Counted from the first letter of the stretch, positions 1 through 5,555 are shown. The stretch is DNA of 6,595 nucleotides from Limnohabitans sp. (GCA_009693225.1 SHXP01000133.1:1-6595), one strand, 5' to 3'. Program-made: numbers and translations. Notes: generated by a model from the letters alone, not told the origin.

Positions 1-693
1 GAAGCCTTTGAAGGCCCGCTGGATTTGCTACTCTACCTGATCCGCAAACAAAATTTCAACATCCTCGACATTCCCATGGCAGGTCTGACCCGCCAGTATC
101 TCAGCTATGTTGAGGAAATCCGCAAGACCAACCTGGAACTCGCCGCCGAATATTTGCTGATGGCGGCCATGCTGATTGAAATTAAGTCACGCATGCTGCT
201 GCCGCCCAAGAAAGTCGCCGAAGGCGCAGAACCCGAAGACCCGCGCGCCGAACTGGTGCGCCGTCTGCTTGAATATGAACAGCTGAAACTGGCGGCCGCA
301 CGCCTGAACGAAGCGCCGCAGCTGGGGCGGGATTTTTTGCGCGCCCAGGTCTATATCGAACAATCCCTGCAACCGCGTTTTCCGCACGTGGCCGCGCCCG
401 ATTTGCAGGCCGCCTGGGCTGACATACTGCGCCGCGCCAAGCTGGTTCAACACCACAAGATCAGCCGCCAGAAGTTGTCGGTGCGCGAGCACATGAGCCT
501 GGTACTCAAAAAATTGCAAGGCCAGCGTTTTGTCGAATTTGAAAACCTGTTTGACCCCGCACTCGGTGTGCCGGTGATGCTGGTGACATTCATTGCGCTG
601 CTGGAACTTGCCAAGGAAATGCTGGTCGACATCACTCAGGCTGTAGCCTTTGCACCCATCTATGTGCGTCTGGCTTATGCCCCAGCGGATTAA
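1..693 (+). CDS. scpA: Segregation and condensation protein A (ScpA), 5'-truncated
   Basis: ScpA is the kleisin subunit of the bacterial SMC-ScpA-ScpB condensin, which compacts and segregates the chromosome. The reading frame is open from base 1, so the start lies left of the window; 230 residues are visible. The fragment opens with EAFEGPLDLLLYLIR, the hallmark N-terminal kleisin motif, followed by LDIPMA and then AAEYLLMAAMLIEIKSRMLLP (residues about 46-66), all typical of ScpA. The last 80 or so residues (from about 150) fit the winged-helix domain that caps the SMC head. Family members are usually 250-290 residues, so about 20-60 are missing. A TTG at base 25 could be read as a start, but the conserved motif begins before it, so it is not one. 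scpB is not in the window. panB follows after 21 bases, which suggests co-transcription. Identification is firm; only the 5' end is unknown. Confidence 0.95.
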   Translation, partial: EAFEGPLDLLLYLIRKQNFNILDIPMAGLTRQYLSYVEEIRKTNLELAAEYLLMAAMLIEIKSRMLLPPKKVAEGAEPEDPRAELVRRLLEYEQLKLAAARLNEAPQLGRDFLRAQVYIEQSLQPRFPHVAAPDLQAAWADILRRAKLVQHHKISRQKLSVREHMSLVLKKLQGQRFVEFENLFDPALGVPVMLVTFIALLELAKEMLVDITQAVAFAPIYVRLAYAPAD

Positions 694-700
694 CCCCACA

Positions 701-706
701 AAGGAG
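701..706 (+). promoter_or_regulatory. Shine-Dalgarno site of panB
   Basis: AAGGAG lies 8 bases before the panB ATG at 715, inside the 21-base scpA-panB gap. It is the strongest ribosome site in the window. It fixes the panB start and implies that PanB is translated independently of scpA. Confidence 0.85.
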
Positions 707-714
707 ATTGCACC

Positions 715-1560
715 ATGAGCGTACAACCCTCAGCCCCCGAAGCCGGTAAACGACCGGCCATGACCATGCACAGCCTGATGAAAATGCTGGCTGACGGAGA
801 AAAAATCACCATGCTAACCGCCTACGATGCCACATTTGCGGCCGTTGCCGATCTGGCCGGTGTGGAAATCATTCTGGTCGGGGATTCGCTGGGCATGGTG
901 TGCCAGGGCCATCACAGCACCTTGCCGGTGACCCTGGAAGCAATGCGTTACCACACCGAATGCGTGGCGCGCGGTCTGCAAAAACAAAACGGCCGCCCCA
1001 TCATCCTGGGCGATATGCCGTTTGCCAGCTATGCCACGCCTGAACAGGCGTTCCAAAGCGCATCCGAGCTGATGAAGGCCGGCGCCCACATGGTCAAGCT
1101 CGAAGGCGGCGCCTGGCTGGCCCCGACCGTTGAGTTTCTGGTCACACGCGGCATTCCCGTGTGCGGCCACCTTGGCCTGACGCCGCAAAGCGTGAACACG
1201 CTGGGCGGCTACCGGGTGCAAGGCCGCACCGACAGCGCGGCGCAGCAACTCATGAACGATGCCTTGCAATTGCAAAACGCCGGTGCCCAGGCGCTGGTGC
1301 TGGAGATGGTGCCTGCGGTGCTGTCGGGCGAAATCACCCGCGCCCTCAACACCTGCGCCACCATCGGCATCGGTGCCGGTGTCGATACCGCCGGTCAGAT
1401 ACTGGTGCTGCACGACATGCTGGGTGTGACCCCGGACAAGGTGCCGAAATTTGCATATAACTTCATGACCGAGTCCGGCACTGTACTAGGCGCCATGCAG
1501 GCCTTTGTCAAATCGGTCAAGGAAAAGCGCTTTCCGGTCAACGAGCTGCACGCCTGGTAA
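715..1560 (+). CDS. panB: 3-methyl-2-oxobutanoate hydroxymethyltransferase (ketopantoate hydroxymethyltransferase)
   Basis: PanB transfers a hydroxymethyl group from 5,10-methylene-tetrahydrofolate to 2-oxoisovalerate, making ketopantoate, the first committed step of pantothenate and CoA synthesis in the cytoplasm. The 281-residue protein matches the family along its whole length (E. coli PanB is 264). Visible motifs are TAYDATFA (35-42), VGDSLGM (55-61), ILGDMPF (97-103), KLEGG (128-132), VCGHLGLTPQSVN (149-161), LVLEMVP (194-200) and IGIGAG (217-222). By alignment to E. coli, the Mg2+ and substrate residues Asp45, Asp84, Glu114 and Glu181 correspond to D57, D100, E130 and E197, so all are kept. 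The N terminus is about 12 residues longer than in E. coli and looks disordered. The ATG is set by a strong AAGGAG. panC follows after 8 bases. Confidence 0.97.
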   Translation: MSVQPSAPEAGKRPAMTMHSLMKMLADGEKITMLTAYDATFAAVADLAGVEIILVGDSLGMVCQGHHSTLPVTLEAMRYHTECVARGLQKQNGRPIILGDMPFASYATPEQAFQSASELMKAGAHMVKLEGGAWLAPTVEFLVTRGIPVCGHLGLTPQSVNTLGGYRVQGRTDSAAQQLMNDALQLQNAGAQALVLEMVPAVLSGEITRALNTCATIGIGAGVDTAGQILVLHDMLGVTPDKVPKFAYNFMTESGTVLGAMQAFVKSVKEKRFPVNELHAW

Positions 1561-1568
1561 ACACAACC

Positions 1569-2420
1569 ATGTTCATTGCCCGCACGGTGGCGGAGTTGCG
1601 CCAGCACCTGTCAGCTTTTAAAAAGCCGGCCTTTGTGCCCACCATGGGCAATCTGCACGAGGGACACCTGAGCCTGATGCGCATGGGCAAGCAACTCGGA
1701 GACGTCAGCGTCGCCAGCATTTTTGTCAACCGCTTGCAGTTTTTGCCCGGCGAGGACTTTGCCAGCTACCCGCGCACCTTCGACAGCGACTGCGACAAAT
1801 TGCGCAGCGTCGGCTGTGATGTACTGTTTGCGCCTGATGAGGCCGAGTTGTACCCGCAAGCGCAAAGCTTCAAGGTGATGCCCGACCCGGCCTTGGCAGA
1901 TATTCTGGAAGGCCAGTTCAGGTCCGGTTTTTTCACCGGCGTGTGCACCGTGGTTTTGAAACTCTTTCATTGCGTGTTCGCCCACAGCGGCGGCTTGGCC
2001 GTGTTCGGGCAAAAAGATTTTCAGCAATTTCTGATACTGCGCCACATGATGACGCAACTGGCCATGCCGGTCGACATTGTCACCGGTGCCACCACGCGCG
2101 CCTCTGATGGTCTGGCGCTGAGTTCACGCAACGGCTATCTGAGCGCTGACGAACGCGCCGAGGCGGTACAGCTGTCCATGGCCTTGTACAAGCTGGCGCA
2201 AGCGGCCCGCGCCGGGCTTGCCGGCGGCAACTTCGATGTGGCCGCCGCCGAGGCCTCGGCCATGGCAACTTTGCGCGACAGGGGCTGGCAACCTGACTAC
2301 ATCACCTTGCGACGCCAATCAGATTTGTCACCCGTGACTGCGGCGAACACAAAGCCGCTGGTGGTGCTGGGCGCAGCGCGTTTGGGGCGGACTCGGTTGA
2401 TTGATAACCTGGAAGTTTGA
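1569..2420 (+). CDS. panC: Pantothenate synthetase (pantoate--beta-alanine ligase)
   Basis: PanC condenses pantoate with beta-alanine using ATP, through a pantoyl-adenylate, to give pantothenate. The 283-residue length is normal. The nucleotide-binding HxGH motif is in PTMGNLHEGH (24-33; H30 and H33). Also present are FVNRLQF (52-58), YPRT (67-70), FGQKDFQQ (146-153), LSSRN (184-188) and a C-terminal ARLGRTRLIDN (270-280). By alignment with M. tuberculosis PanC, Lys160, Gln164, Ser196 and Arg198 map to K149, Q153, S185 and R187, so the active site looks intact. The stretch before FGQKD is a few residues longer than in E. coli (FAHSGGLAVFG). No good Shine-Dalgarno precedes the ATG, and the panB stop is only 8 bases upstream, so translation is probably coupled to panB. 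panD, for the beta-alanine supply, is not in the window. The gene converges on gpsA. Confidence 0.97.
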   Translation: MFIARTVAELRQHLSAFKKPAFVPTMGNLHEGHLSLMRMGKQLGDVSVASIFVNRLQFLPGEDFASYPRTFDSDCDKLRSVGCDVLFAPDEAELYPQAQSFKVMPDPALADILEGQFRSGFFTGVCTVVLKLFHCVFAHSGGLAVFGQKDFQQFLILRHMMTQLAMPVDIVTGATTRASDGLALSSRNGYLSADERAEAVQLSMALYKLAQAARAGLAGGNFDVAAAEASAMATLRDRGWQPDYITLRRQSDLSPVTAANTKPLVVLGAARLGRTRLIDNLEV

Positions 2421-2449
2421 GCTCCTGCGCAAGGCCCTGGAGTCTAGGC
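2421..2449. other. Convergent intergenic gap between panC and gpsA
   Basis: These 29 bases separate the stop codons of two converging operons. The only symmetry I see is a short CTCC/GGAG pair (4 bp) with no T-run on either side. That does not amount to a recognisable intrinsic terminator. Termination may be Rho-dependent or may occur inside the opposing gene. Confidence 0.6.
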
Positions 2450-3451
2450 TTACTCACCCTTTGCGCCGCGTCCCATGAGCATCGCCACCGCTTGCTGCGG
2501 AGTCACTTCCCCTTGCAACACGGCAACCACCGCAGACGCAATAGGCATGTCCACGCCCAGCAGTGCCGCGCGATGCACCACCGTGCGGGCGCTGTAAACG
2601 CCTTCGGCCACATGGCCCAGTGACTGCAACACTTGCGCCAGCGAGCGGCCTTGCGCCAAAGCCATGCCGACCTGGCGGTTGCGCGATAAATCCCCAGTTG
2701 CTGTCAGCACCAGGTCACCCAATCCGCTCAGGCCCATGAAAGTTTCCGGTCTTGCGCCAAGCGCGATGCCCAGACGCGTCATCTCGGCCAGGCCACGGGT
2801 GATGAGCGCGGCGCGCGCGTTCAAACCCAGCTGCAAACCATCGCACAAACCGTTGGCGATGGCCAATACATTTTTCACAGCCCCGCCGGTTTCGACGCCG
2901 ACCACATCTTCGTTGACATAAACGCGTAAATTGTCAGCGTGAAAAGCCTGTACCAAAGCCTGTCTGACCGGGTCATGGCGGCTGGCCGCCACCAGCGCTG
3001 TGGGCTGCCCGGACGCCACTTCCTGCGCAAAACTCGGACCGCTCAACACGCCGGCGATCATGGCCGGCGCCACCTGGGCTTGCACCTCGTGGGCCATCAG
3101 GCCGTAAGCATTCCTTGTGTGTTCGACCGCTTCAAAACCCTTGCATAACCAGGCCAGCGGTGTGGCTTGAATCCAGGGGCTGACCTCGTTCAACAACTGT
3201 CGCAGCGCCGCCATGGGCACCGCCAGCACCACCAGATCGGCGTGTTGTATCAGTCCGGGTAAAGGCGCGTGGCTGGGCGTCAAGCCATCGGGCAGGAGTT
3301 GCCCTGGTAAATACCTTGAATTCAGACGCTGCGCCAGCATCAGCTGTGCGTGCCCGGCATCGCGGGCCCACAAAGTGACTGCATGACGCTGGCTGGACTC
3401 TACGGCCAGAGCGGTGCCCCAGGCACCTGCGCCCAGAATCAGCAGGTTCAC
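2450..3451 (-). CDS. gpsA: NAD(P)-dependent glycerol-3-phosphate dehydrogenase
   Basis: GpsA reduces dihydroxyacetone phosphate to sn-glycerol-3-phosphate, the backbone of membrane phospholipids, in the cytoplasm. The 333-residue protein begins with the dinucleotide-binding glycine motif GAGAWGTALA (7-16). It then shows VLAVP (75-79), CKGFE (103-107), the family signature GPSFAQE (138-144), the catalytic lysine in GAVKNVLAIANG (190-201; K193, E. coli Lys192), NARAALITRG (211-220), GLGDLVLT (243-250) and SRNRQVG (256-262). The length is typical and nothing is broken. The start is GTG (3451-3449), and it overlaps the secB TGA in the 4-base string GTGA, so gpsA is probably translated by ribosomes finishing secB. 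The Shine-Dalgarno inside the end of secB is weak, which fits coupling. It is the last gene of the minus-strand cluster; in E. coli cysE follows, but here the cluster ends against panC. Confidence 0.97.
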   Translation of the reverse strand: MNLLILGAGAWGTALAVESSQRHAVTLWARDAGHAQLMLAQRLNSRYLPGQLLPDGLTPSHAPLPGLIQHADLVVLAVPMAALRQLLNEVSPWIQATPLAWLCKGFEAVEHTRNAYGLMAHEVQAQVAPAMIAGVLSGPSFAQEVASGQPTALVAASRHDPVRQALVQAFHADNLRVYVNEDVVGVETGGAVKNVLAIANGLCDGLQLGLNARAALITRGLAEMTRLGIALGARPETFMGLSGLGDLVLTATGDLSRNRQVGMALAQGRSLAQVLQSLGHVAEGVYSARTVVHRAALLGVDMPIASAVVAVLQGEVTPQQAVAMLMGRGAKGE

Positions 3452-3894
3452 TGCAGTTGCTGCTCGGCTTTCATGCGCTGTTGCTGGTCGTACATGGCCT
3501 GGAAGTTGATTTCAGCCATGTGCACCGGCGGAAAGCCTGCGCGTTGAATGACGTCGGCCACGTTGCTGCGCAAATAGGGATAAATGATTTGCGGGCAGGC
3601 AATGCCCATGATGGGCTGCATCTGGCCGTCAGGCATAAGACGGATTTCGAAAATACCGGCCTGCTTGGCTTCCACCAGAAACATGGTTTGCTCGTTGACC
3701 TTGGCCGTGACGGTAGCGGTGACGATGATTTCAAACACGCCCTCGCCGACCTGCTCGGAGCCCAGACCGATTTGTATATCGACCGCAGGTTGGTCCTGGG
3801 ACAACAAAATGCCGGGCGAATTGGGTTGCTCCAGCGACAAGTCTTTCAGGTACATGCGCTGAATCAGAAAAATAGGTTCGAGTGTGTCTGCCAT
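3448..3894 (-). CDS. secB: Protein-export chaperone SecB
   Basis: SecB is a cytoplasmic homotetrameric chaperone that keeps precursor proteins unfolded and hands them to SecA for Sec-dependent export. The 148-residue sequence has the family landmarks: IQRMYLKDLSLEQPNSP (11-27), TVTA (61-64), FLVEAKQAGIFEI (72-84), CPQIIYPYLRS (100-110) and GFPPVHMAEINF (120-131). E. coli SecB is 155 residues. The C-terminal tail here is glutamine-rich (from about 136) rather than acidic as in E. coli. The ATG is supported by AGGA six bases upstream (3901-3904 on the plus strand). Its stop overlaps the GTG start of gpsA. Upstream are a 70-base leader with a hairpin and then grxC, so secB may have extra control compared with its neighbours. 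Confidence 0.96.
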   Translation of the reverse strand: MADTLEPIFLIQRMYLKDLSLEQPNSPGILLSQDQPAVDIQIGLGSEQVGEGVFEIIVTATVTAKVNEQTMFLVEAKQAGIFEIRLMPDGQMQPIMGIACPQIIYPYLRSNVADVIQRAGFPPVHMAEINFQAMYDQQQRMKAEQQLQ

Positions 3895-3912
3895 GGGTTG
3901 TCCTGAAATGAA

Positions 3913-3942
3913 ACCCGCCGGGCCTGACTAGCCGCAGCGGGT
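3913..3942 (-). terminator. Hairpin in the grxC-secB gap: possible weak terminator or attenuator
   Basis: On the minus-strand transcript, ACCCGC (3942-3937) can pair with GCGGGT (3918-3913). An inner CGG (3934-3932) can pair with CCG (3921-3919) after a 2-base bulge, leaving a loop of about 10 bases. The descending arm is followed by TTTCATTTC, an interrupted T-tract, as in a weak intrinsic terminator. The hairpin ends 18 bases before the secB ATG. It could reduce read-through from the rhodanese-grxC part, stabilise an RNA end, or have no function. The pairing is seen in the sequence; the role is inferred. Confidence 0.35.
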
Positions 3943-3964
3943 GGAATGAATTGAGAAGATTATC

Positions 3965-4225
3965 TCAGTTTGCCTGAAGCAATGGCATCAGGCCGCCGCT
4001 GCTGTCAAGCGCCATCAAATCATCGCAACCGCCGACATGATGGTCGCCGATGAAAATCTGCGGCACGGTACGCCGCCCGGTCAGGTTCACCATGTAATCG
4101 CGCTGCTCGGGTGACAGGTCAACACGCACTTCTTCAATATGCTCGACACCGCGAGCCTTGAGAAATTGCTTGGCCCTCACACAATAGGGGCAAACTGCGG
4201 TGGTGTATATCTTGACAAGTGACAT
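3965..4225 (-). CDS. grxC: Glutaredoxin 3
   Basis: This is a small dithiol glutaredoxin that reduces disulfides and glutathione mixed disulfides with electrons from glutathione in the cytoplasm. The 86 residues form a complete thioredoxin-fold unit: active site CPYC at 12-15, the TVPQIFIG segment at 53-60 with the cis-proline P55, and the glutathione-binding GGCDDL at 65-70. C67 matches the third cysteine that E. coli Grx3 also has in this place. The ATG at 4225 lacks a strong Shine-Dalgarno. The preceding rhodanese gene ends 25 bases upstream, so the two are probably co-transcribed. The order rhodanese-grxC-secB is the same as yibN-grxC-secB in E. coli, which supports the symbol. Confidence 0.95.
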   Translation of the reverse strand: MSLVKIYTTAVCPYCVRAKQFLKARGVEHIEEVRVDLSPEQRDYMVNLTGRRTVPQIFIGDHHVGGCDDLMALDSSGGLMPLLQAN

Positions 4226-4250
4226 GGCGTGCTTGGTGAAGTGAAAGTGT

Positions 4251-4658
4251 TCAGGCTTTTTCCAGCGGCAGGTTGGCTTCCTGCCAGATTCTCAGGCCGC
4301 CGCCCAGGCTGTGCACGTTTTCATAGCCGAGTTGCTGGGCAATGCGCTGGGCTTTTTGCGAGCGAAAGCCGCTGGCACACACCAGAATTAGCGGGCGTTT
4401 TTTGTCAGAGACGGTTTTGGTCAGGTCTGATGGAATGTTTTCCATCGCGACATGGCGGGCACCGATCAGATGACCGGCGGCGAATTCTTCAGCGCTGCGA
4501 AGATCCACCACATTGGCTTTTTCGCGATTAATCATCAAAACAGCCTGGGTGGGCGAGATGCCGGGCGCGCCCATGGCCTGCAGGTTGGGAAGCAACAACG
4601 CTATACCTGATGTCAAGGCAACAAATACCAGAATCCAGTTTTCAACAAGAAAATTCAC
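4251..4658 (-). CDS. Membrane-anchored rhodanese-like sulfurtransferase (YibN-like)
   Basis: The 135-residue protein has one hydrophobic N-terminal segment (about 8-24), probably an inner-membrane anchor. A single rhodanese domain follows (about 35-132), with VVDLRSAEEFAAGHLIGA (50-67), a CASGFRS active-site loop (94-100) whose C94 would carry the persulfide, and GGGLRIW (119-125) near the end. Rhodanese domains transfer sulfane sulfur to thiol acceptors; the real substrate is unknown. Size, anchor and position beside grxC, secB and gpsA match E. coli yibN. From memory, E. coli YibN has been reported to associate with the YidC insertase, which would suit a place beside secB; that is not shown here. 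The domain probably faces the cytoplasm. The start is GTG, chosen because TGAGG lies 8 bases upstream and the anchor begins at once. It is the first gene of the cluster. Confidence 0.9.
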   Translation of the reverse strand: MNFLVENWILVFVALTSGIALLLPNLQAMGAPGISPTQAVLMINREKANVVDLRSAEEFAAGHLIGARHVAMENIPSDLTKTVSDKKRPLILVCASGFRSQKAQRIAQQLGYENVHSLGGGLRIWQEANLPLEKA

Positions 4659-4666
4659 GCAGCTGA

Positions 4667-4671
4667 CCTCA
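4667..4671 (-). promoter_or_regulatory. Shine-Dalgarno supporting the GTG start of the rhodanese gene
   Basis: On the minus strand TGAGG is followed by 8 bases and then GTG (4658-4656). This spacing is good, and no ATG start precedes the hydrophobic anchor, so the GTG start is preferred. Confidence 0.65.
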
Positions 4672-4674
4672 GGT

Positions 4675-4706
4675 GTAAAAGTTCTGTCATTCTAGAATCC
4701 TTTTAC
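4675..4706. repeat. Inverted repeat GTAAAAG / CTTTTAC with 18-base spacer
   Basis: Perfect 7-base arms at 4675-4681 and 4700-4706 flank an 18-base spacer that itself contains the 10-base palindrome ATTCTAGAAT at 4689-4698. The two symmetries have different centres (4690.5 and 4693.5), so they are not one nested element. The location between divergent promoters would suit an operator, but AT-rich arms of this length can also arise by chance. Confidence 0.4.
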
Positions 4707-4738
4707 TCCCGCACATTCCTACAAGGTTTTTTTCATTC

Positions 4739-5425
4739 ATGTACAAGCTTGTTCTCATACGCCACGGCGAATCCGTCTGGAACCTGGAAAACCGCTTCAC
4801 CGGCTGGACCGATGTAGAACTCACCGCCACCGGCGTGGCCCAGGCCAAACAGGCCGGACTCAAGCTCAAGGCCGGCGGATATGACTTTGACCTGGGTTAC
4901 ACCAGCGTCCTCAAGCGCGCCATACACACCATGTGGCACACTCTGGACAGCATGGACCGCTCGTGGCTACCAGTTGCGCACCACTGGCGGCTGAACGAAC
5001 GCCATTACGGCGCCTTGCAGGGTTTGAACAAAGCCGAGACCGCGCAAAAGTTCGGCGATGCCCAGGTGCTGGCCTGGCGGCGCAGTTATGACGTACCGCC
5101 GCCCGCGCTCGTCCCTGGGGATGAGCGCTGCGAACGCAATGACCCGCGCTACGCCAAGCTGCAGGCGTCTCAAGTACCGCTGACCGAATGCCTGAAAGAC
5201 ACGGTCGAACGCGTCATGCCCTTCTGGAACGATTCTTTGGTGCCAGCCATGCGCAGCGGCAAAAGGGTGCTGATCAGCGCCCACGGCAACTCGATCCGCG
5301 CCATGGTCAAGTACCTCAACGGTATCTCGGACCAGGACATCGTCGGTCTGAATATCCCGAATGGAGAACCTTTGGTTTATGAACTTGATGAAAATCTGCG
5401 GCGTGTCCGCCATTTCTACCTTTGA
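4739..5425 (+). CDS. gpmA: 2,3-bisphosphoglycerate-dependent phosphoglycerate mutase
   Basis: This enzyme interconverts 3- and 2-phosphoglycerate in glycolysis and gluconeogenesis through a phosphohistidine. The 228-residue protein has LIRHGES (6-12) with the phospho-accepting H9, then NRFTGWTDVELTATG (18-32), TSVLKRA (55-61; R60), LNERHYGALQG (85-95) with the catalytic acid E87, R114-R115, and AHGNSIRAMVKYL (181-193) with the second histidine H182. IPNGEPLVYELDE (206-218) follows near the end. The active site is complete and marks the cofactor-dependent class, not the unrelated GpmI/GpmM class. It stops directly after RHFYL, whereas the E. coli enzyme (about 250 residues) and the betaproteobacterial ones I recall (about 247) have some 20 more. 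Short forms of 227-230 residues are known in other bacteria, so it should be active. It is divergent from the rhodanese cluster. Confidence 0.96.
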   Translation: MYKLVLIRHGESVWNLENRFTGWTDVELTATGVAQAKQAGLKLKAGGYDFDLGYTSVLKRAIHTMWHTLDSMDRSWLPVAHHWRLNERHYGALQGLNKAETAQKFGDAQVLAWRRSYDVPPPALVPGDERCERNDPRYAKLQASQVPLTECLKDTVERVMPFWNDSLVPAMRSGKRVLISAHGNSIRAMVKYLNGISDQDIVGLNIPNGEPLVYELDENLRRVRHFYL

Positions 5426-5429
5426 ACAC

Positions 5430-5445
5430 GGGCCGGCACCGGTCC
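5430..5445 (+). other. Short GC hairpin just after gpmA
   Basis: Four bases after the gpmA stop, GGGCCG (5430-5435) can pair with CGGTCC (5440-5445) across a GCAC loop. That gives six pairs including one G-T wobble. There is no T-run behind it, so it is not a standard intrinsic terminator. It may protect the 3' end of the gpmA message or assist Rho-dependent stopping, or it may be chance in GC-rich sequence. Confidence 0.3.
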
Positions 5446-5484
5446 ACCGCAAGCTGATGGGGTTATGCACAAAGGGGTGTGGAT

Positions 5485-5512
5485 TTTACTTTTATAAGCA
5501 GTAGACTATATT
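5485..5512 (+). promoter_or_regulatory. Candidate sigma-70 promoter for ctpA
   Basis: TTTACT (5485-5490, 4/6 match to TTGACA) and TATATT (5507-5512, 5/6 match to TATAAT) are separated by 16 bases in the AT-rich part of the 130-base gpmA-ctpA gap. Transcription would start near 5519, giving a leader of about 37 bases. Apart from this, the post-gpmA hairpin and the ctpA ribosome site, the gap shows nothing recognisable, including no gene remnant. This is the best promoter match I found in the window, but it is judged by eye only. Confidence 0.45.
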
Positions 5513-5540
5513 CCTAAATCGCCACATCCGTGACAAACAC

Positions 5541-5545
5541 AGGGA
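5541..5545 (+). promoter_or_regulatory. Shine-Dalgarno of ctpA
   Basis: AGGGA lies 10 bases before the ATG at 5556. With the hydrophobic signal-like segment that follows at once, this fixes the start of ctpA. Confidence 0.65.
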
Positions 5546-5555
5546 ATCGTTAAAC

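Larger units (their letters stand above)
4659..4738. promoter_or_regulatory. Divergent control region between the rhodanese gene and gpmA
   Basis: These 80 bases lie between the GTG of the rhodanese (-) and the ATG of gpmA (+), so promoters for both should be here or just inside the genes. The region is AT-richer than its surroundings. It holds the palindrome ATTCTAGAAT (4689-4698), which reads TAGAAT, a 5/6 match to a -10 box, on both strands. It also holds a 7-bp inverted repeat, GTAAAAG (4675-4681) and CTTTTAC (4700-4706). I find no convincing -35 hexamer at 16-18 bases on either strand, so individual promoters are not assigned. gpmA has AAGG (4723-4726) 12 bases before its ATG, with a T-run between; this is a long spacing. 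Confidence 0.55.

Noticed and set aside
25..27. TTG as the start of ScpA
   Set aside because: The conserved EAFEGPLD motif is encoded upstream in the same frame from base 1, so the gene begins outside the window.
187..726. Minus-strand open frame of 179 codons opposite scpA
   Set aside because: It is antisense to the well-conserved ScpA frame and shows no family similarity I can recognise.
814..1413. Minus-strand open frame of 199 codons inside panB
   Set aside because: It lies wholly antisense to conserved panB sequence, has a His/Gln/Ala/Gly-rich composition, and has no credible domain or ribosome site.
2421..2449. Bidirectional terminator between panC and gpsA
   Set aside because: Only a 4-base CTCC/GGAG pairing is present, with no T-run on either side; this is not enough to call a terminator.
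3457..3906. Plus-strand open frame of 149 codons opposite secB
   Set aside because: It mirrors secB almost end to end; the minus frame has all SecB motifs and a proper start, so this is a shadow.
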